A stretch of DNA of 64,000 nucleotides, taken from assembly GCF_022919175.1 (NCBI RefSeq), contig NZ_CP095043.1:1488001-1552000 (forward strand), given 5' to 3'. This document shows, piece after piece, positions 1-7,764 of the stretch. Position 1 is the first letter of the stretch. Every line of letters begins with the position of its first letter. This stretch comes from Leucobacter rhizosphaerae (GTDB taxonomy: Bacteria; Actinomycetota; Actinomycetes; Actinomycetales; Microbacteriaceae). A program made the translations under genes and the position numbers. A model generated the notes under the pieces. The model worked only from the letters and a program-made list of their open reading frames with translations, had not been told where the DNA came from and did not search any database.

Positions 1-30
1 GGATCCCGCTGACACTCGCTCACGGGATCC
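1..30. repeat. Inverted repeat at the left edge
   Basis: Arms GGATCCCG (1-8) and CGGGATCC (23-30) with a 14-base loop. It may be the end of a terminator belonging to a gene beyond the edge. Confidence 0.35.
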
Positions 31-40
31 GGACCCCGAA

Positions 41-84
41 ACGACGAACGCCCACCGCCGCAGAGGCTGGTGGGCGTTCGTCGT
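41..84 (-). terminator. Terminator hairpin after the lipoprotein gene
   Basis: A perfect 16-bp stem (41-56 pairing with 69-84) with a 12-base loop begins 9 bases past the stop codon of the minus-strand lipoprotein gene. No clear T tract follows, which is common in high-GC actinobacteria. Confidence 0.75.
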
Positions 85-92
85 CAGGGCGG

Positions 93-674
93 CTACTCGG
101 CGGTGTCGTCGCCGACCTTCGGCTCGGCCGCGGCCGCGTCCTCGTCTGCGAGCTGCTCGTCTGCGGCGTCGGTGTCGTCACCCGCACCGAAGCCGACCGG
201 CAGTACGTATTCCTGGTACTCCGCGTGCTCACCGGTGAGCACGGGCACGAAGCGCTGCTCCTCGGAGGCGCCGGGGGTCTGCAGGTAGGCGTCCACGGTC
301 GCGCCGGGCTTGAGGTTCGGGATCGACACGAGCACGGGGGTCTCGACGCCGTTCGGGTTGCCGAAGCGGGTGTTGCCGGTCGGGATCGCGAACTCGGCGC
401 GCGCCTGCTGCGTGCCCTCGCCGGTGAAAGTGATGACGAGCTCGAGCTCCTCGCCGGTCAGGTTCACGGAGCTGAAGACGACGTTGAAGTTCTCGCCGCT
501 CTCATCGGCGATGAGCATGAGGTTGCGCACGCTCACACCCTCGACGTTCACGTCGATGCCGTCGCTCGGCGCGTACGGCACGGTCGTGCCGATGGGCGCG
601 ATCAGGCTGCAGCCGGTTGCCCCGAGTGCGATGCCCGCCGCGAGAGCGATGGACGAGGCGATCCGAATCTTCAA
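93..674 (-). CDS. Putative secreted lipoprotein
   Basis: This 193-residue protein starts at TTG, with a GGAGG Shine-Dalgarno 6 bases upstream. Residues 1-21 form a signal peptide ending in a lipobox (ATGC), so Cys22 is the predicted lipidation site and the protein should sit on the outer face of the membrane. The middle is a beta-rich domain and the last 30 residues are acidic and Ala/Asp-rich. It is divergent from carD and followed by a strong hairpin. Its function is not recognisable; it resembles the small DUF4352-like or copper-binding-like lipoproteins of actinobacteria only in general layout. Confidence 0.8.
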   Translation of the reverse strand: MKIRIASSIALAAGIALGATGCSLIAPIGTTVPYAPSDGIDVNVEGVSVRNLMLIADESGENFNVVFSSVNLTGEELELVITFTGEGTQQARAEFAIPTGNTRFGNPNGVETPVLVSIPNLKPGATVDAYLQTPGASEEQRFVPVLTGEHAEYQEYVLPVGFGAGDDTDAADEQLADEDAAAAEPKVGDDTAE

Positions 675-806
675 GGTGATCCTCCGAGCCGTAGTGTGAT
701 GCGTCCTGCGCGCCGCGGAGAGCGACCACAGTTTGAAATCATCTTATCCGGGACCGTGCGGGAGGCGCAGCTTAGGCGACCCTAACTCTTCGGTCCCCAG
801 CTGTGG

Positions 807-833
807 TATTCTAGTGGCTGGACTGTAAAGGAG
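807..833 (+). promoter_or_regulatory. carD -10 element and ribosome binding site
   Basis: TATTCT at 807-812 is a plausible -10 box. AAAGGAG at 827-833 lies 7 bases before the carD ATG, so this gene has a short leader with a good Shine-Dalgarno. No convincing -35 box was found. Confidence 0.5.
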
Positions 834-840
834 CCACTCG

Positions 841-1329
841 ATGCAATTTGAGGTCGGAGAGACCGTTGTCTACCCCCACCATGGCGCAGCCAAGATCATC
901 GAGGTGAAGAAGCGGAAGCTCGGAGGAGAAGAAAAACTCTTCCTGAAGCTGCAGGTGAACCAGGGCGATCTGACGATCGAGGTCCCTGCGGAGAACTGTG
1001 ATCTGGTCGGCGTCCGTGACGTCATCGACCAGGAGGGGCTCGAGCGTGTGTTCGAGGTCCTGCGCGCCCCCTTCACCGAAGAGCCGACCAACTGGTCGCG
1101 ACGCTACAAGGCCAATCTGGAGAAGCTGGCCTCGGGCGACGTGATCAAGGTGTCGGAGGTTGTTCGTGATCTGTGGCGCCGCGATCAGGAGGTGCGTTCG
1201 CTCTCCGCTGGTGAGAAGCGCATGCTCGCGAAGGCGCGGCAGATTCTCGTGTCCGAGCTCGCGCTCGCCGAGAAGACTGACGAGGAGAAGGCCGGGGCGG
1301 TGCTCGACAACGTGCTCGCCACCCCGTAG
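841..1329 (+). CDS. carD: CarD family RNA polymerase-binding regulator
   Basis: The 162-residue protein opens with the CarD/TRCF RNA polymerase-interaction fold ([17 protein letters not shown] near residues 3-19) and continues into the helical DNA-binding domain ([11 protein letters not shown], residues about 86-96). CarD binds the polymerase beta subunit and stabilises open promoter complexes at rRNA and other promoters. The length matches mycobacterial CarD. As in mycobacteria, ispD and ispF lie directly downstream, which supports the call. The start is fixed by AAAGGAG 7 bases upstream. Confidence 0.96.
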   Translation: MQFEVGETVVYPHHGAAKIIEVKKRKLGGEEKLFLKLQVNQGDLTIEVPAENCDLVGVRDVIDQEGLERVFEVLRAPFTEEPTNWSRRYKANLEKLASGDVIKVSEVVRDLWRRDQEVRSLSAGEKRMLAKARQILVSELALAEKTDEEKAGAVLDNVLATP

Positions 1330-1347
1330 CGCTCTGCTGCACGTGCA

Positions 1348-1379
1348 ACGCCCCGCCCCGTGCGGGGCGTTTCGTGTTT
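1348..1379 (+). terminator. carD intrinsic terminator
   Basis: ACGCCCCGC (1348-1356) pairs perfectly with GCGGGGCGT (1362-1370) around a 5-base loop. TTCGTGTTTC follows, a weak T-rich tail. It separates carD from the ispD promoter. Confidence 0.75.
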
Positions 1380-1404
1380 CTGGGCCACGCGTGCGCCACC
1401 CGAG

Positions 1405-1410
1405 TACGCT
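1405..1410 (+). promoter_or_regulatory. ispD leaderless -10 box
   Basis: TACGCT ends 6 bp before the ispD ATG at 1417, and no leader would fit between. This implies a transcript that begins at the start codon. Confidence 0.6.
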
Positions 1411-1416
1411 GGGGGC

Positions 1417-2196
1417 ATGACGAACTCGGGCCTCGCGAACGACCAGGCGCTCGGCGGCGCGACACCGCATCCCCTCCCCACGCTCGGCGTGGTGCTCGTC
1501 GCGGCCGGACGCGGAGAACGACTCGGCGCCGACGCCCCCAAGGCGTTCGTCGAGCTCCACGGCCGCGCACTCGTCGAGTTCGGGATCGCCGTCGCTACCT
1601 CGCTCCCGCACGCGGGCTGCCTCGTGGTTGTCGTTCCCGAAGACCGTGCCGCGCAGACCCTCGATCTGGTGGATCGGATCGTGCCCGCGGAGGCCCCGTG
1701 GACCGTCACGGTGGTCCCCGGCGGACGCGAGCGGCACGAGTCGGTGCGCTTCGGGCTCGACGCCCTGCCCGAGTCGATCGACACCGTGCTCGTGCACGAT
1801 GCGGCGCGTCCGTTCGCGAGCGCAAACCTCTTCGAGCGGGTCATCGCCGAGGTGCGCGGCACCGGCGACTCGGTGGTGCCGGCCCTGCCCGTGGTCGACA
1901 CGCTGAAGCGGATCGATGCCGACGGGATCGTGCACGAGACGGTGGATCGCGCCCCGCTCGTTGCGGTGCAGACACCGCAGGGCTTCCCGCGGGAGACCCT
2001 GGCGGCGGCGCACGCGACCGCTCAGCTACACACCGATCCCCCGACCGACGACGCCGAGGTCGTGCAGCGGGCGGGCGGGCGGGTCCGCACGGTGCGCGGT
2101 GAGATGAACGCGCACAAGCTCACGACGCCCGACGACCTGCGCATCCTCGACAGCATCATGACCGGCAACGCCGTCGGCCTGACGGAGGCGCTGTGA
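1417..2196 (+). CDS. ispD: 2-C-methyl-D-erythritol 4-phosphate cytidylyltransferase
   Basis: IspD joins CTP and MEP to give CDP-ME in the non-mevalonate isoprenoid pathway. The 259-residue protein has the nucleotide-binding start VLVAAGRGERLGADAPKAF (residues about 27-45), the VHDAARPF metal/substrate motif and the QTPQGF motif. An open frame extends upstream to 1360, but ATG 1417 is chosen because a TACGCT -10 box lies exactly 6 bp before it. About 20 residues precede the domain, Asn/Gly/Pro-rich and probably disordered. The stop overlaps the ispF start by 4 bp. Confidence 0.95.
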   Translation: MTNSGLANDQALGGATPHPLPTLGVVLVAAGRGERLGADAPKAFVELHGRALVEFGIAVATSLPHAGCLVVVVPEDRAAQTLDLVDRIVPAEAPWTVTVVPGGRERHESVRFGLDALPESIDTVLVHDAARPFASANLFERVIAEVRGTGDSVVPALPVVDTLKRIDADGIVHETVDRAPLVAVQTPQGFPRETLAAAHATAQLHTDPPTDDAEVVQRAGGRVRTVRGEMNAHKLTTPDDLRILDSIMTGNAVGLTEAL

Positions 2197-2705
2197 TCCG
2201 CGTCGGCACGGGGGTCGACGTGCACGCGTTCGATCACGGTGCGCCCCTGTGGCTCGCCGGACTCGAGTGGCCCGGCGAACCGGGGCTGTCGGGGCACAGC
2301 GACGGCGATGCCGTCTGCCACGCCATCGTCGATGCGCTGCTCTCGGCCGCGGGCCTCGGCGACATCGGTTCCATGGTCGGCGTCGACGAGCCCGGCGCGG
2401 CGGGTGCTGCGAGCACCGGGTTCGTGACCACGGCGCTCGCGCGCCTGGCCGAGCACGGCTGGCGCCCCGTGAACGTGTCGGTGCAGATCGTCGGGCAGCG
2501 CCCGAAGCTCTCGCCCCGCCGCGACGAGGCGCAGGACCTGCTGACCCGCGTGGTGGGCGCACCGGTGAGTCTCGGCGCCACGACGACCGATCACCTCGGC
2601 TTCACGGGACGTGGTGAAGGGATCGCGGCCGTCGCGACCGCGCTCATCGAGCGCGACGCGGGAGACGGCCCGCGCTCGGCCCCGCTCGATCCCGACGTAC
2701 GCTGA
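2193..2705 (+). CDS. ispF: 2-C-methyl-D-erythritol 2,4-cyclodiphosphate synthase
   Basis: IspF cyclises CDP-ME 2-phosphate to MEcPP, two steps after IspD. The 170-residue protein has the zinc ligands in DVHAF (Asp9, His11) and GHSDGDAVCHA, and the C-terminal signature TTTDHLGFTGRGEGI, where most families have TTTEKLGF. It starts at GTG within the ispD stop (GTGA overlap), so it is translationally coupled. The length is slightly above the usual 155-160 because of a polar tail. Confidence 0.95.
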   Translation: MIRVGTGVDVHAFDHGAPLWLAGLEWPGEPGLSGHSDGDAVCHAIVDALLSAAGLGDIGSMVGVDEPGAAGAASTGFVTTALARLAEHGWRPVNVSVQIVGQRPKLSPRRDEAQDLLTRVVGAPVSLGATTTDHLGFTGRGEGIAAVATALIERDAGDGPRSAPLDPDVR

Positions 2706-2746
2706 CCCGGACCTGCGCCGATCCCGAGGCTCGACGGCACCTGGCT

Positions 2747-2843
2747 CGAACGCCTCCTTGTTTACCGAACGCCTCCTTGCTCGCCGAACCCCCTCGAAGT
2801 GAGCGCGCAGATCAGAGGCTTTCGGCAAGCTAGGAGGCGTTCG
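2747..2843. terminator. Convergent ispF/purM hairpin with an extra repeat copy
   Basis: Arms 2766-2788 and 2821-2843 match at 21 of 23 positions; the left arm begins CGAACGCCTCCTTGC. A partial third copy, CGAACGCCTCCTTG, sits in direct orientation at 2747-2760. The hairpin lies between two converging genes, so it probably ends both transcripts. The rest of the 2706-2917 gap shows no gene. Confidence 0.6.
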
Positions 2844-2917
2844 GCGAGCGCGGAGAGGTTCGGTCGAGCTCAGCACACGCGCGCGAGGCGAGCGAGTCGC
2901 GCGCGCGACGCCCCGAG

Positions 2918-4027
2918 CTAAGCCCCGTAAGCTCCGACGAGGCGCACCGCGCCGCCGTCGACACCCTTCGCACCCTGCTCGAAGCCCGCGAAGTCTCGAG
3001 ACGCGGTCGAGATCGTGCCCGCGACCCAGGTGTCGAGCCCCTCGGCGGTCAGCGCCGCGGCGACCTGCGCCGACTGCGCGGCCGACACGACCGCGAACAT
3101 GCCGATCCCGAGGTTCCAGGCGCCCTCGAGCGACTCGAGCGAGTGCCCGCCGAGATCCGCGAGGTGGCGGAAGACCGGCAGCGGCGACCAGGCGCCGCGA
3201 TCCAGCTCGACCCACGACCCCACCGGGAGCACCCGCGCCAGGTTCGCGGCGATCCCGCCGCCCGTGACGTGGCTGAGCGCGTGGATGGCACCGTCGAGCG
3301 ACGGATCCTCGAGGACGCGCAGGAGCGGCGAGGTGTAGAGCGCGGTGGGGGTGAGGAGGGCCTCGCCGTAGCTCGCCCCGAGGTCGGCGCTGTGGTCGTG
3401 GTAGCCGATGCCGCGCTCCGCGAGGATGTGGCGGACCAGCGAGAAGCCGTTGGAGTGCAGCCCCGACGCGGCCATCGCGAGCACCACGTCGCCGTCCTGC
3501 ACCCGCTCGGGCGACAGCATGCGGTCGGCCTCGACCACACCCGTCGCGGCGCCCGCGACGTCGTACTCGTCCTCACCGAGCAGCCCCGGATGCTCTGCGG
3601 TCTCGCCGCCCACGAGCGCGGTGCCGGTCGCCTCGCACGCCTGGGCGATCCCGCGCACGATGTCGGCGATGCGCTCGGGCACGAGCTTGCCGCAGGCGAT
3701 GTAGTCGGTCATGAAGAGCGGCTTCGCCCCCACGACCACGATGTCGTCGACGACCATCGCCACCAGGTCCTGGCCGATGGTGTCGTGCTTGTCGATCGCC
3801 TGCGCGATCGCGACCTTCGTGCCGACCCCGTCGGTGGACGAGGCGAGCAGCGGTCGCCGGTATCCGAGCAGTGCCGAGGCGTCGAAGAGTCCGGCGAAGC
3901 CGCCGACGCCGCCGAGCACCTCGGGGCCCTGCGTGCGGGAGACCGCAGATTTCATCAGCTCGACGGCGCGGTCACCGGCCGCGGTGTCCACTCCGGATTG
4001 GGCATAGATCGACGCGTTTTCGCTCAC
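2918..4027 (-). CDS. purM: Phosphoribosylformylglycinamidine cyclo-ligase (AIR synthetase)
   Basis: PurM converts FGAM to AIR using ATP, the fifth step of purine synthesis. The 369-residue protein has the ATP-site signature STDGVGTKVAIA, GGETAEHPG and HVTGGGIAANLAR. The frame is open further upstream, but GTG at 4027 is chosen: TACGCT lies exactly 6 bp before it and the protein then begins VSENASIYAQSGV, a normal PurM N-terminus. It is divergent from purF, the enzyme of the first step, across a 131-bp gap. Confidence 0.96.
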   Translation of the reverse strand: MSENASIYAQSGVDTAAGDRAVELMKSAVSRTQGPEVLGGVGGFAGLFDASALLGYRRPLLASSTDGVGTKVAIAQAIDKHDTIGQDLVAMVVDDIVVVGAKPLFMTDYIACGKLVPERIADIVRGIAQACEATGTALVGGETAEHPGLLGEDEYDVAGAATGVVEADRMLSPERVQDGDVVLAMAASGLHSNGFSLVRHILAERGIGYHDHSADLGASYGEALLTPTALYTSPLLRVLEDPSLDGAIHALSHVTGGGIAANLARVLPVGSWVELDRGAWSPLPVFRHLADLGGHSLESLEGAWNLGIGMFAVVSAAQSAQVAAALTAEGLDTWVAGTISTASRDFAGFEQGAKGVDGGAVRLVGAYGA

Positions 4028-4033
4028 CCACCC

Positions 4034-4039
4034 AGCGTA
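4034..4039 (-). promoter_or_regulatory. purM leaderless -10 box
   Basis: Read on the minus strand this is TACGCT, followed by the 6-bp spacer GGGTGG and the GTG start of purM. Confidence 0.6.
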
Positions 4040-4052
4040 CCCTGCCCCGCAC

Positions 4053-4074
4053 CCCCGGATATTGCGATCCGGGG
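4053..4074. promoter_or_regulatory. Palindrome between purM and purF
   Basis: CCCCGGAT (4053-4060) and ATCCGGGG (4067-4074) flank ATTGCG. The left arm overlaps the expected -35 region of the purM promoter, so a regulator bound here could act on the divergent pair. No regulator family can be named from the sequence. Confidence 0.35.
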
Positions 4075-4158
4075 CCGGGACGCAGCAGGAGTGTGGGAAA
4101 CTGTTCAGGTGCGCCTGCTCGGCGCCCCACCCACTTCGCAGGGAGATCACGCAAGAGT

Positions 4159-5619
4159 ATGTGCGGCATCGTCGGTATTGTCTCGTCCGAGCCCGTCAAC
4201 CAGCAGGTCTACGACAGCCTGCTGCTGCTCCAGCACCGCGGTCAGGATTCGACCGGCATCGCGACGCTCGACGGCGACTTCTTCCACGTCGTGAAGGCCA
4301 AGGGCCAGGTGCGCGAGGCGTACCGCACCCGCGACATGCGACTGCTCACCGGCAACGTGGGGCTCGGCCACGTGCGCTACGCCACCCGCGGCTCCGCGGC
4401 GCACGAGGAGGAGGCGCAGCCGTTCTACGTGGGCGCGCCCTACGGCATCATCCTCGTCCACAACGGCAACCTCACGAACACCCGCGAGCTGACGGCGGAC
4501 CTCTACAACGTCGATCGCCGCCACCTCAACACCCACTCGGACACCGAGCTCCTCCTCAACGTGCTCGCCAACGAACTGCAGGCCGGGATCGCCGGGCTCC
4601 AGCTCGACGAGGAGCAGGTCTTCGGCGCCGTCTCGCGTCTCCACGACCGCGTCGAGGGATCGTACGCCTCGATCGCGCTCATCGCTGGGTACGGGCTGCT
4701 CGCGTTCCGCGACCCGCACGGCATCCGCCCCCTGGTGCTCGGTCGCCGCACGGGACCGACTGGCTCGGACGAGTGGGTCGTCGCCTCCGAGTCGCTCGTG
4801 CTCGAGTCGGGCGGCTATGAAACCGTCCGCGACGTGGAGCCCGGCGAAGCGATCCTCATCTCCCCCGACGGCACGATGCAGTCGCGGCAGTGCGCCACGA
4901 GCGCCCGTCTCGTACCGTGCGCGTTCGAGTACATCTACCTCGCGCGCCCCGACTCCGTGCTGAGCGGTATCTCGGTCTACGATGCGCGACTCCGCCTCGG
5001 CGACGTGCTGGCCGAGCAGATCCGCACCGAACTCCCCGACGTCAACATCGACGTCGTCATGCCGATCCCCGACTCCGCGCGCCCGAGCGCGATGCAGGTC
5101 GCGCAGAAGCTCGACATCCCGTATCGCGAGGGGTTCTTCAAGAACCGCTACGTGGGCCGCACCTTCATCATGCCCGGCCAGGCCGTGCGCAAGAAGAGCG
5201 TACGCCAGAAGCTGAACGCGATGAGCGTCGAGTTCAAAGGCAAGGACGTGCTCATCGTCGACGACTCGATCGTGCGCGGCACGACCTCGCGCGAGATCGT
5301 CGAGATGGCGCGTGCGGCGGGCGCGAAGTCCGTGATCTTCGCCTCGGCGGCCCCGCCCGTGACCCACCCGCACGTCTACGGCATCAACATGCCGTCGCGC
5401 GAAGAGCTCATCGCTCACAACCGATCAGCGGCGGAGATCGCGGCGGAACTCGGTGCGGATCACCTCATCTACCAGACCGTCGAGGGCATGAATCGCGCGA
5501 TCCTGGCGGGCCAGTCCGAGGTCACCGAGCTCGAGCAGAGCTGCTTCACCGGCGAGTACATCGCCGGGCAGATCACCCCGGAGTACCTCTCCTGGGTCGA
5601 GGCCACGCAGCAGAGCTGA
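4159..5619 (+). CDS. purF: Amidophosphoribosyltransferase
   Basis: PurF makes phosphoribosylamine from PRPP and glutamine, the committed step of purine synthesis. The protein is 486 residues. Met1 is followed by the Cys2 nucleophile (MCGIVGI), which must become N-terminal for glutamine hydrolysis. The glutaminase domain (to about residue 230) has LGHVRYATRG and HNGNLTN. The phosphoribosyltransferase domain has the PRPP loop VLIVDDSIVRGTTSRE. The start is fixed by the catalytic Cys and by AGGGAG about 13 bases upstream. Confidence 0.97.
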   Translation: MCGIVGIVSSEPVNQQVYDSLLLLQHRGQDSTGIATLDGDFFHVVKAKGQVREAYRTRDMRLLTGNVGLGHVRYATRGSAAHEEEAQPFYVGAPYGIILVHNGNLTNTRELTADLYNVDRRHLNTHSDTELLLNVLANELQAGIAGLQLDEEQVFGAVSRLHDRVEGSYASIALIAGYGLLAFRDPHGIRPLVLGRRTGPTGSDEWVVASESLVLESGGYETVRDVEPGEAILISPDGTMQSRQCATSARLVPCAFEYIYLARPDSVLSGISVYDARLRLGDVLAEQIRTELPDVNIDVVMPIPDSARPSAMQVAQKLDIPYREGFFKNRYVGRTFIMPGQAVRKKSVRQKLNAMSVEFKGKDVLIVDDSIVRGTTSREIVEMARAAGAKSVIFASAAPPVTHPHVYGINMPSREELIAHNRSAAEIAAELGADHLIYQTVEGMNRAILAGQSEVTELEQSCFTGEYIAGQITPEYLSWVEATQQS

Positions 5620-5672
5620 CTGCCGACGCGCGCTCGCGGGCGAGCGGGCGAGACCGATACCCGGAAACGCGA

Positions 5673-5705
5673 ACGGCCGCCGCGCAGGAGAGCGCGAGCG
5701 GCCGT
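5673..5705. terminator. Hairpin between purF and tatA
   Basis: ACGGCCGC (5673-5680) pairs with GCGGCCGT (5698-5705) over a 17-base loop. It lies between the convergent purF and tatA genes and may end both. Confidence 0.55.
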
Positions 5706-5721
5706 CTCGGGCTGTAGCGGA

Positions 5722-6030
5722 CTACGGCCGGTTGTCGGGCGTCCCGGTGCGGTCGGACGGCGAGCGCGGGGTCTCCGGCGAGGGGACCGCGGGCGGTGCG
5801 GGCGGCTGCGTGGTGGTCGACGCAGGGCTCGCCGGTGCGGCCGGGCTGGGGGGTGTCGCACCCTCCTCGGCGTTGACGTTCTCCGCGGCGTCGGTCCGGA
5901 CCTCCTTCTTGAGGATCCGCATCGACTGTCCCAGGCTCTTCGCCAGGCCGGGAAGCTTCGGTGCGCCGAACAACAGCAGCACGATGAAGAGGATCACCAG
6001 CAGCGTGGGGCCTGAGAGGTTTCCAAACAT
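5722..6030 (-). CDS. tatA: Twin-arginine translocase subunit TatA, copy 1
   Basis: TatA oligomers form the pore through which folded proteins with twin-arginine signals cross the membrane. The 102-residue protein has one N-terminal transmembrane helix (residues about 8-20), the FGAPKLPGLAKSLG hinge and amphipathic helix, and a Pro/Ala/Thr-rich disordered tail. It is a tandem copy of the next gene (6064-6345), with nearly identical first 45 residues and a different tail. A Shine-Dalgarno-like GGAGCG lies upstream of the ATG. Confidence 0.9.
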   Translation of the reverse strand: MFGNLSGPTLLVILFIVLLLFGAPKLPGLAKSLGQSMRILKKEVRTDAAENVNAEEGATPPSPAAPASPASTTTQPPAPPAVPSPETPRSPSDRTGTPDNRP

Positions 6031-6062
6031 AGCGGGTTCGCTCCGATCGTTGAGGTCAGCTC

Positions 6063-6075
6063 ATTATCGCACGTC
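6063..6075. repeat. Direct repeat at a tatA gene junction, copy 1
   Basis: ATTATCGCACGTC also occurs at 6377-6389. On the minus strand each copy encodes the last residues DVR and the TAA stop of the preceding gene, and contains GATAAT, a good -10 box for the tatA gene that follows. Confidence 0.5.
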
Positions 6076-6345
6076 GGGCTGACCGGGCACGGGAGCCGCG
6101 GCCGGCGCCTGCGTCGTGACCGGGGTCGCAGCAGGCGCAGTCGCCGCCTCGGCAGCGACGGGAGCAGCCGCCGGACCCGGCGCGGGAGCGGCGTCGTCAC
6201 CGGCGTCCGAGCGGACCTCCTTGCGCAGGATGCGCATCGACTGACCGAGGCTCTTCGCGAGGCCCGGCAGCTTCGGGGCACCGAAGATCAAGAGCACGAT
6301 AAAGACGATGACGAGGAGGTGCGCTCCCCCAAGATTCTGCAGCAT
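6064..6345 (-). CDS. tatA: Twin-arginine translocase subunit TatA/TatE, copy 2
   Basis: This 93-residue paralogue starts MLQNLGGAHLLVIVFIVLL, a single transmembrane helix, followed by FGAPKLPGLAKSLG and an amphipathic helix shared with copy 1. The tail is Ala/Pro-rich. The two copies lie head to tail, 33 bp apart. TatC is not in the window. A second TatA-like subunit is not unusual in actinobacteria, but close tandem copies suggest recent duplication. Confidence 0.9.
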   Translation of the reverse strand: MLQNLGGAHLLVIVFIVLLIFGAPKLPGLAKSLGQSMRILRKEVRSDAGDDAAPAPGPAAAPVAAEAATAPAATPVTTQAPAAAPVPGQPDVR

Positions 6346-6376
6346 GATTCCCGCTCCCGTTCCTTCGGATGACGCG

Positions 6377-6389
6377 ATTATCGCACGTC
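6377..6389. repeat. Direct repeat at a tatA gene junction, copy 2
   Basis: Second copy of ATTATCGCACGTC, spanning the stop codon of the two-helix membrane protein gene and offering GATAAT as a -10 box for tatA copy 2. Confidence 0.5.
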
Positions 6390-6737
6390 AGACTGGATGG
6401 CGACGCCGGTCCCGCGCTGCCGTTTCGCCACGGCGCTGAGCACCAGCACCAGCAGTCCGCCGATCCCGAGCCCGATGGCCGCACCGATGAGCATGGCGAA
6501 GCCCGTGACCTGGCCGAGGGTGTACTCGGCACCCTCCTCGACCGGGAAGAGCAGCGACACGAGCGCCGCGATCAGGGCACCCGCAATGGCGGCGCCGATG
6601 ACCACACGACCGACGCGGACGGAGCGCTGCAGCGTGACCTCGCGCTCGGCTTCCTCGACGACGCTGGGGGCCTCGACGGGTTCGGAGGCCTCGGCGGGTT
6701 CGTCGGCCGGTGCGGCTGCGGGATCGGGCGTACTCAT
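6378..6737 (-). CDS. Small two-helix membrane protein
   Basis: The 119-residue protein has an acidic Pro/Ala-rich N-terminus (to about residue 40), a short basic stretch, and two hydrophobic helices (about 46-66 and 78-104) ending in KRQR. By the positive-inside rule both ends should be cytoplasmic. Its function is unknown. The gene is the first of a minus-strand group leading into the two tatA genes, so it may be co-expressed with them; a tie to protein export is only inferred from position. Confidence 0.75.
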   Translation of the reverse strand: MSTPDPAAAPADEPAEASEPVEAPSVVEEAEREVTLQRSVRVGRVVIGAAIAGALIAALVSLLFPVEEGAEYTLGQVTGFAMLIGAAIGLGIGGLLVLVLSAVAKRQRGTGVAIQSDVR

Positions 6738-6743
6738 ACGTCC

Positions 6744-6749
6744 ATTGTC
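6744..6749 (-). promoter_or_regulatory. Leaderless -10 box of the two-helix membrane protein gene
   Basis: On the minus strand GACAAT is followed by the 6-bp spacer GGACGT and the ATG at 6737. Confidence 0.5.
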
Positions 6750-6780
6750 TCAGCTTGCGGCTGGGTATCCGACCGGCCGC

Positions 6781-7146
6781 TCAGTCCCGTCGGCGGAGCA
6801 GGGGCAGCAGGCCGTCCAGGTTCGCCCGTGACCCCGACGCCGACACGCGTGCGGCCGCAAGCGCCTCCTCCCACGCGAGGTCGCCGGTCGCCAGCGCGAT
6901 CCAGGTCGCCGGATCGGTTTCGATGACGTTCGGCGGGGTACCGCGAGTGTGCCGGGGCCCCGGAACGCACTGCGTCGCCCCGAACGGCGGGACCCGCACC
7001 TCGACCGAGTTGCCGGGCGCGCGCTCCGCCAGTTCCTCGAGCAGGTACCGGACGGCGGTCGCGAGCTCCGGGCGCGCGCTGCTGCCGCCCTCGACGGCCA
7101 GGATCGCTGCTCGGCCGTCCTCGATCGGGATGCGTCGTTTCGCCAC
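6781..7146 (-). CDS. Sterol carrier (SCP-2-like) family protein
   Basis: The 121-residue protein matches the small bacterial SCP-like proteins often found beside purine genes in actinobacteria (for example near purF/purM in mycobacteria). Visible features are an N-terminal acidic strand region, EVRVPPFGATQCVPGPRHTRG and PNVIETDPATWIALATGDLAW, which form the SCP-type hydrophobic pocket. Its ligand is unknown. It starts at GTG with TGGAGG 6 bases upstream. Confidence 0.75.
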   Translation of the reverse strand: MAKRRIPIEDGRAAILAVEGGSSARPELATAVRYLLEELAERAPGNSVEVRVPPFGATQCVPGPRHTRGTPPNVIETDPATWIALATGDLAWEEALAAARVSASGSRANLDGLLPLLRRRD

Positions 7147-7251
7147 GGTGTGCCTCCAGGCTCGGGAGTGATGCCACGGGGCATCGGGGTGGTCGGGGTG
7201 GATCGTGCGCGCCGGTGCTCCCGATGTCGGCCCGGCTGCCGGTCGAAGTTG

Positions 7252-7707
7252 CTACCCGGCGGCGCAGAACTCGTTGCCCTCGGGGTCGCGCATCACCCAC
7301 CAGCGGCCCGCGGGCCCCTGGTCGACGAGCTCCACCCGGGTCGCCCCGATCTGCTCCAGGCGCGCGACCAGGCCCTCGATGTCGCCGCCGTCGTCGTGCA
7401 GGTCCAGGTGGAGCCGGTTCTTCACCGTCTTCGCCTCGGGCACGGCCTGGAACAGGATCCGTCGCCCCTGCCCGACACCCGTGAAGCCGTCGAACGGATC
7501 GTCGGGGTGCCGGATCGCGGCGAGGCCCCCGAACCGCTGTCCACCCCCGTACGCGACGACGGCGGCCGGAGGGAGCTGGCCGTCGGCGAGGAGCCGCTGG
7601 ATGAGCGCGCTCGGATCCTCCACCGCGTAGCCCAGCGCCGCCGCCCAGAAGTCGGCGAGGGTGTTCGCGTCCCGGCAGTCGATGACGAGCTTCCAGTGCA
7701 GTGCCAT
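7252..7707 (-). CDS. VOC (glyoxalase-like) family protein
   Basis: This 151-residue protein has two beta-alpha-beta-beta-beta repeats of the vicinal-oxygen-chelate fold: LVIDCRDANTLADFWAAALGY in the first half, NRLHLDLHDD, and the closing WWVMRDPEGNEFCAAG strand. Such proteins can be dioxygenases, isomerases or resistance proteins; the substrate cannot be told. ATG 7707 is preferred over GTG 7713 because TAGGAT lies exactly 6 bp before it. It is divergent from purD. Confidence 0.85.
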   Translation of the reverse strand: MALHWKLVIDCRDANTLADFWAAALGYAVEDPSALIQRLLADGQLPPAAVVAYGGGQRFGGLAAIRHPDDPFDGFTGVGQGRRILFQAVPEAKTVKNRLHLDLHDDGGDIEGLVARLEQIGATRVELVDQGPAGRWWVMRDPEGNEFCAAG

Positions 7708-7713
7708 AGCCAC

Positions 7714-7719
7714 ATCCTA
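7714..7719 (-). promoter_or_regulatory. VOC gene leaderless -10 box
   Basis: TAGGAT on the minus strand, then 6 bp, then the ATG at 7707. Confidence 0.5.
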
Positions 7720-7764
7720 CGCCGCGCCGAAACGACGCCCGATGCGACGCCCGATCCGACCCAC

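Noticed and set aside
811..2013. Long minus-strand open frame across carD and ispD
   Set aside because: It is a shadow frame of high-GC coding DNA, Arg/His-rich, without a ribosome site, opposite two well-recognised genes.
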